Positions 1 to 7,522 of a stretch of DNA of 51,132 nt are shown here, one piece after another. The notes below the pieces were generated by a model, which was given only the letters and a program-made list of their open reading frames with translations, was not told where the DNA came from and searched no databases. Position numbers and translations under genes: made by a program. Source of the DNA: an uncultured Mediterraneibacter sp. (GTDB lineage Bacteria > Bacillota > Clostridia > Lachnospirales > Lachnospiraceae); contig CALWLJ010000024.1 in assembly GCA_944381495.1 (NCBI GenBank), forward strand, positions 1 to 51,132, written 5' to 3'. Numbering within the stretch: position 1 is the first letter of the stretch; the number at the start of each line of letters is the position of its first letter.

Positions 1-309
1 CATACCCTGCCAAGAGCCCTGGAAAAGCTGGCAGGGCTTGCCGGCGTTCACCGAATTAAAATCCATGCTTTACGTCATTCTCATGTTGCACTCTTAATCA
101 GCATGGGGGTGAATCCATTGATCATTAAAGACCGTCTCGGCCACGAAAAAATCCAGACGACTTTAGGGACCTATGGACATCTATATCCTAACAGCAACTT
201 TGAGGTTGCTAAAATGTTAGGCGGAGTTATTAACTTCACACCTGCTACGGAAAGCGTGGCTGATTACACACACAATCAGTTCACCGCTTCTTATCACAGG
301 CAAATGTAA
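1..309 (+). CDS. Tyrosine recombinase (phage/ICE-type integrase), C-terminal part
   Basis: The frame is open from base 1 to a TAA at 307-309, so only the last 102 residues of the protein are in the window. They contain the second half of a tyrosine recombinase catalytic domain: HALRHSH (the Arg-x-x-His box), a DRLGHEKIQTTLGTYGHL segment with the third catalytic His/Trp-position residue, and the nucleophilic Tyr in TYGHLYP. Integrases of this kind cut and join attachment sites of prophages and integrative conjugative elements. The gene runs toward the 3' end of guaA and stops only 77 bases from it, which suggests that it is the terminal gene of an element inserted at guaA. The N-terminal arm-binding and core-binding domains are outside the window. 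The family call is firm; the target site is inference. Confidence 0.88.
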   Translation, partial: HTLPRALEKLAGLAGVHRIKIHALRHSHVALLISMGVNPLIIKDRLGHEKIQTTLGTYGHLYPNSNFEVAKMLGGVINFTPATESVADYTHNQFTASYHRQM

Positions 310-420
310 AAATGCAATGATAATGCAATCCAGAGGCACCGGTGCCGGAAAAGCCCGTAAATAAAGGCTTTCTGGCCCACCGCCGACTATTCAAACTCTA
401 TCGTCCCCGGCGGCTTACTA
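310..420. other. Candidate attachment-site junction at the guaA 3' end
   Basis: This stretch lies between the integrase stop and the last codons of guaA. It holds a perfect 12-bp palindrome, GGCACCGGTGCC, at 335-346 and a direct repeat of AATGCAAT at 312-319 and 323-330. guaA is a known integration target for genomic islands in many bacteria, and an integrase gene next to its 3' end is the usual arrangement. The second att copy is not in the window, so the exact core cannot be defined. No convincing guaA terminator is seen here. Confidence 0.3.
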
Positions 421-1934
421 GTCAGATCATAGAACACCCTATTAACGCCCTTTACCTCATTAATAATCCTGCTCATCACCTTCTGCAGTACCTCAAACGG
501 GATCTCCGCTGCCTCAGCTGTCATGAAATCGATCGTCTTCACCGCTCTCAGCGCCACCGCATAGTCATAGGTTCTCTCGTCTCCCATAACTCCAACGGAA
601 CGCATATTAGTCAGCGCTGCAAAGTACTGGTTGATCTCTCTGTCCAGTCCTGCCTTTGCGATTTCTTCTCTATAGATCGCGTCCGCATCCTGTACGATGC
701 GTACTTTCTCAGCTGTTACTTCACCGATGATACGGATTCCAAGTCCCGGTCCCGGGAATGGCTGGCGATACACCAGTTCTTCCGGGATTCCCAGCTCCAG
801 ACCTGCTTTACGCACTTCGTCTTTGAACAGATCGCGAAGGGGCTCGATGATCTCTTTAAAATCAACATAGTCCGGAAGTCCGCCTACATTGTGGTGGGAT
901 TTGATCACTGCGGATTCTCCGCCCAGGCCGCTCTCTACCACGTCCGGGTAAATGGTTCCCTGTGCGAGGAAGTCTACAGCTCCGATCTTCTTCGCCTCTT
1001 CCTCGAATACACGGATGAATTCTTCGCCGATGATCTTACGTTTCTTCTCCGGCTCTGTCACGCCGGCCAGTTTGTTATAGTATCTTTCCTGCGCATTTAC
1101 GCGGATAAAGTTCAGGTCAAAGTCGCCTTCCGGTCCGAATACGGCCTCCACTTCATCTCCTTCATTTTTACGGAGAAGACCGTGGTCTACGAATACGCAT
1201 GTCAGCTGTTTTCCAATTGCTCTGGAGAGAAGGCCTGCTGCCACGGAAGAGTCCACTCCGCCTGACAATGCAAGCAGGACTTTACCATCTCCGACTTTTT
1301 CACGGATGGCTTCGATAGAGTGCTCCACAAAGGAATCCATTCGCCAGTCGCCGCTGCATCCGCAGACATTCTTTACGAAATTGTTGATCATCTTAGTTCC
1401 TTCCTGAGTGTGGAGCACTTCCGGATGGAACTGGATCGCGTAAAGTTTCTCTGCCTCGTTCTCCGCCGCAGCTACCGGACAGTCTGCAGTATGTGCAGAG
1501 ATCTGGAATCCAGGCGCGATTTTTGAAATATAATCGAAATGGCTCATCCAGCAGATTGTAGGAGTTGATACGCCCTGGAAGATCTTTGACTCTGTCTTAT
1601 CGATCAGCACCTCTGTCTTGCCATACTCTCTGACCTCTGCCTTTTCTACCTTTCCGCCTAATACGTGCATCATAAGCTGTGCGCCGTAGCACAGTCCCAG
1701 CACCGGTATTCCCAGTTTGAACAGCTCATCCGTATAAGTCGGAGAATCCGGCAGATAGCAGCTGTTCGGTCCGCCCGTCAGAATGATTCCGCGGGGATTC
1801 ATTTCTTTAATCTTCTCGATATCGGTCTTATAAGAATAGATCTCACAATACACGTTACACTCTCTGACACGTCTGGCAACGAGCTGATTGTACTGTCCGC
1901 CGAAATCAAGAACTATCACTAATTCGTTCTTCAC
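387..1934 (-). CDS. guaA: GMP synthase (glutamine-hydrolysing)
   Basis: This enzyme converts XMP to GMP with ATP and glutamine, the last step of de novo guanine nucleotide synthesis in the cytoplasm. At 515 residues it has normal family length. The N-terminal class-I glutamine amidotransferase domain shows the nucleophile Cys in GLCYGAQ and the His/Glu pair in QFHPE. The ATP pyrophosphatase domain starts near residue 200 with the P-loop [11 protein letters not shown], and the dimerisation domain ends in the conserved KPPGTIEFE. The start is a GTG at 1934 preceded by AGGAGG with good spacing, and the stop is TAG. A promoter lies just upstream and no purine riboswitch is visible. The gene stands alone, and its 3' end is the likely target of the adjacent integrase. 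Confidence 0.97.
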   Translation of the reverse strand: MKNELVIVLDFGGQYNQLVARRVRECNVYCEIYSYKTDIEKIKEMNPRGIILTGGPNSCYLPDSPTYTDELFKLGIPVLGLCYGAQLMMHVLGGKVEKAEVREYGKTEVLIDKTESKIFQGVSTPTICWMSHFDYISKIAPGFQISAHTADCPVAAAENEAEKLYAIQFHPEVLHTQEGTKMINNFVKNVCGCSGDWRMDSFVEHSIEAIREKVGDGKVLLALSGGVDSSVAAGLLSRAIGKQLTCVFVDHGLLRKNEGDEVEAVFGPEGDFDLNFIRVNAQERYYNKLAGVTEPEKKRKIIGEEFIRVFEEEAKKIGAVDFLAQGTIYPDVVESGLGGESAVIKSHHNVGGLPDYVDFKEIIEPLRDLFKDEVRKAGLELGIPEELVYRQPFPGPGLGIRIIGEVTAEKVRIVQDADAIYREEIAKAGLDREINQYFAALTNMRSVGVMGDERTYDYAVALRAVKTIDFMTAEAAEIPFEVLQKVMSRIINEVKGVNRVFYDLTSKPPGTIEFE

Positions 1935-1987
1935 AATTTTCCTCCTGTAAAATACGGCCCCTTCGGACCGCGTGCTCTTATGTTTTC

Positions 1988-2016
1988 ATTATAGTAGAGC
2001 CGCTCCGTTTTGACAA
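1988..2016 (-). promoter_or_regulatory. Sigma-A promoter of guaA
   Basis: On the minus strand TTGTCA (2011-2016) and TATAAT (1988-1993) are separated by 17 bases. The transcript would have a leader of about 45 bases containing a small GC hairpin (CGGTCC-GAAG-GGGCCG) and then the guaA ribosome site. Confidence 0.75.
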
Positions 2017-2097
2017 GAACAAAGTGGAACACCTTATCGCCGCAGTGCGATCCTCGCGGAGCGTTTTCATTTCATAGGAACGCATTTTCCTATAAAA

Positions 2098-2136
2098 TTA
2101 AAAAATTCCCCGGCATATTCATTAGAACTGCCGGGA
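2098..2136 (-). terminator. Rho-independent terminator after the HPr-like gene
   Basis: CCCGGCA (2109-2115) and TGCCGGG (2129-2135) form a stem. On the minus strand the stem is followed by a T-rich run. It separates the HPr-like gene from guaA. Confidence 0.75.
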
Positions 2137-2171
2137 AACTCTATGCAAAATCATTCTGATCAAGTGTTCTT

Positions 2172-2399
2172 TTATGCTGCATATTTCATGATCATTTTCT
2201 GAAGCTCTTCACAGTCATCTGAGTGCAGCTTAAGCTCCATTACATTGTTCAGTCCAAGATGCATAATTCCAAGTAAAGATTTTGCATCTACCACAACACG
2301 GCCTCTTCTGACGTCCATGTCAAAATCATATTTTGAGACCATATTTACGAACTCACGGATTTCTTCCGGATGCTTAAATGTAATCTTCATTTCGCTCAT
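2172..2399 (-). CDS. HPr-family protein lacking the active-site histidine
   Basis: The protein has 75 residues and the size and layout of the PTS phosphocarrier HPr. The region around the regulatory serine is recognisable (AKSLLGIMHLG, compare KSIMGVMSLG in HPr, with Ser-46 kept). The stretch that should carry the phosphorylated His-15 (GLHARP) is instead HPEEIREFVNMV, so the protein cannot act as an ordinary phosphate carrier from EI to EII. By analogy with Crh it could be a substrate of HPr kinase and a regulatory partner, but that is inference. It has its own terminator and a plausible ribosome site (GAGAGGTGAG). It is not next to ptsI or any PTS gene. Confidence 0.8.
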   Translation of the reverse strand: MSEMKITFKHPEEIREFVNMVSKYDFDMDVRRGRVVVDAKSLLGIMHLGLNNVMELKLHSDDCEELQKMIMKYAA

Positions 2400-2521
2400 T
2401 ATTCATCTCACCTCTCTTTGCAATGATATGATTCTTTTTGCCTGTCTGTCTTCAGCCTAGGGTATCATACCATATTTAACCAGGATGAAAAGGGTGAAAT
2501 TTCTAAAAAAGGTGGAGTTTT

Positions 2522-4150
2522 TTAATGAGCTGTCTTTCTGAATTCTGTAGGAAGCATCCCGGTTTCTTCCTTAAATACTCTGCTCATATACTTTGCATCT
2601 TTATAACCGGTCAGTTCTGCGATCTGGTTCAACTTAAGCTCTGTCCCGATGAGAAGCCCTTTGATCCGCTCAATCCGGTATTTCCGGATCGTCTCTGCAA
2701 ATCCGGCTCCTGTTTCCTTTTTGAACTGGCTGCTCAGATATTCCTCTGAGACAAAGAGACGGCCCGCCACTTCCTCCAGCGTGATTCCCTGATCGTAATA
2801 TTTTCTCACCACCTGGACTGCCTTGCGCACCAGCGGGCTGAGCTCACTGTCCTTTTCTTCTTCAAAAGCGTCGAAGTTCAGCGTCTGCAGGAAATCCTCT
2901 GTCGCCGTCCGTACCTCTCTCCAGCTCATTGCAGTAGCTATTGCCAGCATACAACGCTGGATCTCCAGCTCCGATTCAATCTCTCTCTGGGTTTTATAAA
3001 CATTAAGCAGAGACATATTGAAACGGATCAGACATTCTTTCATTTCTCCCGGACTGTGGGGTTTCCGGCGTATCTGATCATAAAGTCTGTAATAGGCCCT
3101 CTTGATTCCTTCTCCATCCTTCGCGATCATCGCCTGGCGCGCCTGCTGCTCAATCTCCGCCGGATATTTCAGCGGCACCGTCTTCTGACTGTCTATGACC
3201 TCCTGTCGGATCAGCTCGCCTCTGTCAAACAGCAGATTCCAGTCTTTCATGGCATTCATATGTTTCAGCACATCCAGCAGGTTGATTATATGGTCCGTTT
3301 TTGCCCACATACATACCACCGTCCCCGGCAGCTCCTGACACAGTTTCGAGACGATTTCTTTCTGAAAATATAAATACTCCTGTTCTTCATCCTGTATATG
3401 ATACAGGACTACCAGAAGAATGTTCCACGCCCTCGCCTCAAACACACGGGAAGCCCGTCCTGCCCGAAACGCCTCCGACTGTCCGATCACATTTTTCGCC
3501 TGTTCCTTATTCTCTTCATAACCGTCGCCAAGCCATACGGCGAACACCGCACCCGGCTCATCTATTGTAAATCCAAACCGCTGCTTCGTCATCATATGGA
3601 ATTCCCTGTCCGGAGTGAGCTGCCCATTCATACATGCTATAAGGATATTTTCGATCGAGAGTACAGCATCCGCCGCATGATCTCTCATCACTTTCTCTGC
3701 AGCCCGCGTCACCGCCTGCCGAAGCTCATCTTCTGTCACCGGTTTCCCCAGATACCCTTCTACGCCCAGATCAATGGCACGCTTCACCTGCCCAAAATCC
3801 TCTTTTCCAGCCAGGAGGACAGCCTTAACGTCTTTTATCGGTCCCACATCTCCCCGTCCGCTTTGATTTCTGCATAAATACCCATCCTGTAAACTGTCCT
3901 GCAGTTCATCCCGTATTTTCTCCAGCATTTCCAGACCGGACATCTCCGGGAGGTCTATATCTGCTATGACAAGGTCCGGACATTCCCGACGGATCATTTC
4001 GTATCCCCTCTTTCCGTCAACAGCAGATCCGATCACTTCAAAGCACTCTTCTTTGCCTCCCTTTATATCAGGCGACAACGTCATACTCTGCAGCATATTT
4101 TCAATTTTCTCAAGCTCTGTCCTGTCACGTATGACAACCACGATCTTCAT
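2522..4150 (-). CDS. YesN-type response regulator with AraC DNA-binding domain
   Basis: The N-terminal receiver domain spans roughly residues 1-160. The phospho-acceptor Asp is in VIADIDLPEMSG (about residue 64) and the conserved Lys is in GYLGKPV. A linker of about 270 residues follows, and the C-terminal AraC/XylS double helix-turn-helix (from LEEVAGRLFVSEEYLSSQFKK to KEETGMLPTEFR) completes the protein. This is the layout of regulators that pair with Lytic-type membrane kinases near sugar transporters. Two oddities stand out. The receiver carries an insertion of about 25 residues (around residues 84-108) before the fourth strand. The acidic pocket shows only one Asp (VVVIRDRTE), where two are usual. 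No histidine kinase is adjacent. The gene follows a transporter gene by 31 bases, so the two are probably co-transcribed. Confidence 0.9.
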   Translation of the reverse strand: MKIVVVIRDRTELEKIENMLQSMTLSPDIKGGKEECFEVIGSAVDGKRGYEMIRRECPDLVIADIDLPEMSGLEMLEKIRDELQDSLQDGYLCRNQSGRGDVGPIKDVKAVLLAGKEDFGQVKRAIDLGVEGYLGKPVTEDELRQAVTRAAEKVMRDHAADAVLSIENILIACMNGQLTPDREFHMMTKQRFGFTIDEPGAVFAVWLGDGYEENKEQAKNVIGQSEAFRAGRASRVFEARAWNILLVVLYHIQDEEQEYLYFQKEIVSKLCQELPGTVVCMWAKTDHIINLLDVLKHMNAMKDWNLLFDRGELIRQEVIDSQKTVPLKYPAEIEQQARQAMIAKDGEGIKRAYYRLYDQIRRKPHSPGEMKECLIRFNMSLLNVYKTQREIESELEIQRCMLAIATAMSWREVRTATEDFLQTLNFDAFEEEKDSELSPLVRKAVQVVRKYYDQGITLEEVAGRLFVSEEYLSSQFKKETGAGFAETIRKYRIERIKGLLIGTELKLNQIAELTGYKDAKYMSRVFKEETGMLPTEFRKTAH

Positions 4151-4181
4151 CGGTTCACACCTTCTCTCTTCACCGGTCCGG

Positions 4182-5330
4182 TCATCCCGCTAATCTTCCG
4201 ATCAGAAATGCCTCTGCCATCAGCACCAGCAGGAACAGCACGTTCCATACCGTAAATACCTTCATAAAGGATCCCTTCTGATCCGGATACTCCTTTGCAA
4301 AAAATTTAAATGAAATCAGACTCGCCAACGACGCGATCAGCGTCCCCAGCCCGCCCAGGTTCACACCGGTAAGCAGTTCCGCAAAATTTCCTGTAAATCC
4401 GGACAACAGGATTGCCGCCGGAACATTGCTGATCACCTGACTTGCCAGTATCCCCGTCAGCAGCTCTCTGCCCTCAACAACAGAGACCAGCAGACTGCTG
4501 ATCTCGGGAATACGTTTGATATTCCCGATAAATATAAAGAAACACAGAAATGTCAGCAGCAGAAAATAATCCACTGACAGATACAGCCTTCGGTTCACCG
4601 CCAGGATCACTACCGCCACACAGATCAGCACCGGAACATACGGCAGCACCCGGAACACCACCATCAGACATAACACGAGCAGCAGCAGATACGGCAGCAA
4701 TGCCCGCATAAGCTTCTTTACTTCCGTATTTTTCTTTTCCTTCACCGCTACTTCCATCAGCGGCTCGTCCCTTTCGATCAGAATCACAGCCATCAGCAGG
4801 ATCAGAGACAGTCCTGCATATGGAAGGACCGCCAGTGCAAACTCCCCTGCATGAATCCCCGAAATGGAATACAGATAGAGATTCTGCGGATTTCCGATAG
4901 GTGTCGCCATACTCCCGAGATTGGCCGCGATCGTCTCCAATACCACAAGCTTCACGATCCGCTTCGTCTGGCCGGTCATCCGGAACACCATCATAGTAAA
5001 CGGCACAAAAGTAATCAATGTCACATCATTGGTAATCACCATGCTGCAGAAAAAGCACAGCAGCACCATGATCGCCGACAGAGCCCTTATGCTTCCCGCC
5101 CGCTTCAGCAGCGCATGTCCCAGCATCGCAAACACACCGAGCGACTGAAAGCCGGCCACAATGATCATCAGGCAGAACAGCAGCGCCAGCGTCCTGTAGT
5201 CCGGATAAGCCAGATACCCCTCATCCGGATGCACCGCAAAAGATGACAGTACCGCCAGCACAAATGAGACGCAGAAGACTGTCTCATTCTTCATAATTCC
5301 TTTCAACAGTTTCATATGTAATAACTCCAT
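4182..5330 (-). CDS. SLC13/ArsB-type anion (citrate-like) transporter
   Basis: This is a membrane protein of about 382 residues with roughly ten hydrophobic segments. Two hairpin motifs of the ion-transporter superfamily are visible: ITNDVTLITFVPF with ATPIGNPQNL in the first half, and SQVISNVPAAILLSGF in the second half. Members move di- or tricarboxylates, arsenite or sulfate, usually with Na+ or H+; the substrate cannot be read here. It is shorter than many family members. Two starts are possible. ATG at 5330 has GAGG at 5-nt spacing. ATG at 5315 (Met-6) has GGAG at 9-nt spacing. The gene precedes the YesN-type regulator in the same direction with a short gap, which suggests an operon. Confidence 0.85.
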   Translation of the reverse strand: MELLHMKLLKGIMKNETVFCVSFVLAVLSSFAVHPDEGYLAYPDYRTLALLFCLMIIVAGFQSLGVFAMLGHALLKRAGSIRALSAIMVLLCFFCSMVITNDVTLITFVPFTMMVFRMTGQTKRIVKLVVLETIAANLGSMATPIGNPQNLYLYSISGIHAGEFALAVLPYAGLSLILLMAVILIERDEPLMEVAVKEKKNTEVKKLMRALLPYLLLLVLCLMVVFRVLPYVPVLICVAVVILAVNRRLYLSVDYFLLLTFLCFFIFIGNIKRIPEISSLLVSVVEGRELLTGILASQVISNVPAAILLSGFTGNFAELLTGVNLGGLGTLIASLASLISFKFFAKEYPDQKGSFMKVFTVWNVLFLLVLMAEAFLIGRLAG

Positions 5331-5498
5331 TCCTTCCTCTATCTGTCAGATATTGCTCAGACAAACATACCTATTATACATCCGATAAAAGGAAATGTGT
5401 TATAAAAATATGGTTTCTGTCAGAAAAGACGCAAACAGGAGCTGAAGTGTGCGTTGGCTTTCACTCAGCTCCTGCCTGTATTACTGCTTGATTTTGCT

Positions 5499-5753
5499 TT
5501 ATCCATGCTGATGAAGATACTTCTCTCTCGTAGCCATCCCGCCCCGGATATGCCGCTCAGATTTATTCGTATCCAGAACCTTGCGGGCCTCCCGGGCCAG
5601 GGACGGATTGATCTGGAGGAGCCGTTCGGTGACGTCCTTATGTACCGTACTCTTGCTGATCCGGAACCGCTTCGCCGTCTGCCTCACCGTCGCATTATTC
5701 TCTATAATATAATTTGCAATCTCCACGGCTCTCTCCTCAATATAATCCTTCAA
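5499..5753 (-). CDS. spoIIID: Sporulation transcription factor SpoIIID
   Basis: This small DNA-binding protein of 84 residues acts in the mother cell during sporulation and switches gene expression from the sigma-E to the sigma-K programme. The sequence matches the family along its full length: a KDYIEERA start, a helix-turn-helix with FRISKSTVHKDVTERL, and the C-terminal basic part HIRGGMATREKY. The start is a TTG at 5753 with GGGGGA five bases upstream. It shows that the organism is, or recently was, a spore former. It is monocistronic here. Confidence 0.95.
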   Translation of the reverse strand: MKDYIEERAVEIANYIIENNATVRQTAKRFRISKSTVHKDVTERLLQINPSLAREARKVLDTNKSERHIRGGMATREKYLHQHG

Positions 5754-5782
5754 AAGAATCCCCCTGCAAACGTTGTTTTTAC

Positions 5783-5795
5783 AATGTATGCAGGG
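5783..5795 (-). promoter_or_regulatory. Possible sigma-E -10 element of spoIIID
   Basis: On the minus strand CATACATT (5783-5790) resembles the sigma-E -10 consensus CATACAAT and lies about 30 bases before the TTG start. The -35 side (GAATGA about 15 bases upstream) is weak. The element also sits in a perfect inverted repeat, CCCTGCA (5762-5768) / TGCAGGG (5789-5795), whose inner arm overlaps the ribosome site. Confidence 0.3.
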
Positions 5796-5849
5796 AAAAA
5801 GGAAGTCATTCTCTCGCTCTGGAAAAACTCTTTAATTTTATCGTATTAG

Positions 5850-6075
5850 TTTGTAATATCGAAAATATTAATTGTCATCCGGTGTATAAATATATTCATT
5901 CAGATAACCAATACCATTAAAATTTCCGCCTTTATTATTCAATAATATTTTTGATTTATCAAGTTCTCTTTTTCTGTAAATCCATAATAAAAGCCAATCT
6001 GCTATCCAAACCTCCCTTTTACCATTAAGTACACAAAAAGTTCATATTTATATTGTAGAATGAAAAAATATTTTG
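5850..6075. other. AT-rich intergenic region between spoIIID and the DUF1002 gene
   Basis: I see no open frame with a ribosome site here. It presumably holds the promoter of the rightward DUF1002 gene. A TATATTGTAGAAT stretch near 6048-6060 could be its -10 region, but no clear -35 box is present. Confidence 0.4.
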
Positions 6076-6090
6076 CAAAAAGGAGGTATG

Positions 6091-7437
6091 GTGTTTACAC
6101 CAGATATTATGAAAACAACGAAAAAAATTTTGCCGGTATTCCTGGCAGCTGTCCTCACTACAGCTTCCATACCGCTTTCTGTACAGGCCGACAGCTCTAA
6201 AGTAGTAACTCTGGGAGCGAACTTAACAGATGAACAAAAAGCTTCTATGTATGAATATTTCGGCACATCCGAAGACGAAGTGGTGACCATTGAAGTTACA
6301 AATGCTGACGAGCGCCAATATATGGAAGGGATCGCTTCGGAAGAGCAGATCGGGACCAGAACCTACAGCTGTTCTTATGTGGAACCGACTTCCAGCGGCG
6401 GAGTCCAGGTGAAGGTTGCCAATCTAACCTATGTCACCAGCTCCATGATCTCAAGTACACTTCTCACCTCAGGCGTAGAGAACTGTAACGTAGTCGCAGC
6501 TTCTCCCATTGCAGTATCCGGCACAGGAGCTCTGACCGGTATTATGATGGCATATGAAACTGCCAGCGGCGAAACTCTGGATGAAGGTCAGAAAGCAGCT
6601 GCCACAGAGGAACTTGTTACCACCGGGGAGCTGGCAGACGAGATTGGAAATGAGACTGCTACCGGTCTTATGAACGATATCAAGGAACAGGTGATCGAAG
6701 ACAATATTACCGATGCATCCGACATTGAGAATGTAGTCAGCGATGCGGCAGATACTTATAATATCACCCTGACAGAAGACCAGATGAACAAGATCACTTC
6801 CCTGATGGAGACGATCTCACAGTATGACTACGATATCAACGCTTTAAAGGATACTCTGGATAATCTGAATGGAAAAGCCGGGGGATTCTTCTCCAATCTG
6901 TGGGATTCTATTGTTAATTTCTTCACCGGAAATGAATCTGACGGCGGAATTATTAACGATACACAGGACGACGTCCTTGGAAGCGATGTTGTAACTGACA
7001 GCACTCTGGATTCTTCCGGATCTTCCGACACTGAAAGCTCTGACAGCGGAGAAGAAAGCGGCGGATTCTGGGACAGCATTGTGAATTTCTTCAGAAATCT
7101 TTTCGGTATGGATGATACTTCCGACACAACAGATGGAAACGCAGATGATACACCAGAAGATACAGCAGACGTCCCGGCTGATACTGCCGATACGCCAGAT
7201 GCAAATCAGGAAAATACAGGCGACACATCAGAAGGCTCCGATTCTACATACGAAAACACAGACGGGACAGCTGCCGAAAATGAGCCGGAAAACAATGCAG
7301 ATGGAACAGACAGTGCTGACAACGGTTCCGGTTCAGATGAACTTTCCGAAGGATCCACTGCCAATGATGATTCCGCTGACAACACAGCGGATGTAACTGA
7401 CCCGGGTACTGCTGAAAGCGATTCCGTTACGCCGTGA
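6091..7437 (+). CDS. Secreted DUF1002 (YpuA-like) protein with long acidic tail
   Basis: After a signal peptide (MKTTKKILPVFLAAVLTT, cut near VQA-DS) the protein has a DUF1002 domain, recognisable by VVTLGANLTDEQK, SSMISSTLL and TGIMMAYE. Its biochemical role is unknown. The last 180 residues are very rich in Asp, Glu, Ser and Thr. They contain two copies of an amphipathic motif, WDSIVNFF, near 6900 and 7068. The start is uncertain: AAAAGGAGGT at 6078-6087 best serves a GTG at 6091, while ATG at 6109 gives the cleanest signal peptide. It is a single gene ending at a strong bidirectional terminator. The tail may bind cations or the wall, but that is a guess. Confidence 0.85.
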   Translation: MFTPDIMKTTKKILPVFLAAVLTTASIPLSVQADSSKVVTLGANLTDEQKASMYEYFGTSEDEVVTIEVTNADERQYMEGIASEEQIGTRTYSCSYVEPTSSGGVQVKVANLTYVTSSMISSTLLTSGVENCNVVAASPIAVSGTGALTGIMMAYETASGETLDEGQKAAATEELVTTGELADEIGNETATGLMNDIKEQVIEDNITDASDIENVVSDAADTYNITLTEDQMNKITSLMETISQYDYDINALKDTLDNLNGKAGGFFSNLWDSIVNFFTGNESDGGIINDTQDDVLGSDVVTDSTLDSSGSSDTESSDSGEESGGFWDSIVNFFRNLFGMDDTSDTTDGNADDTPEDTADVPADTADTPDANQENTGDTSEGSDSTYENTDGTAAENEPENNADGTDSADNGSGSDELSEGSTANDDSADNTADVTDPGTAESDSVTP

Positions 7438-7460
7438 TTTTACCGGGGATTTAAAAGGCC

Positions 7461-7497
7461 AAAAATTCAGGAGGGCAAAATGCCCTCCTGAATTTTT
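7461..7497. terminator. Bidirectional terminator between DUF1002 and GH3 genes
   Basis: A near-perfect inverted repeat with arms AAAAATTCAGGAGGGCA and TGCCCTCCTGAATTTTT and a 3-base loop has A and T runs on both sides. It would serve both converging genes. Confidence 0.92.
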
Positions 7498-7522
7498 AAT
7501 CCTTTCTCTCCCTCTGAGCCGA

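Noticed and set aside
342-1265. A 307-codon open frame on the plus strand opposite guaA
   Set aside because: It is a shadow of guaA codon use, with no ribosome site and no recognisable family.
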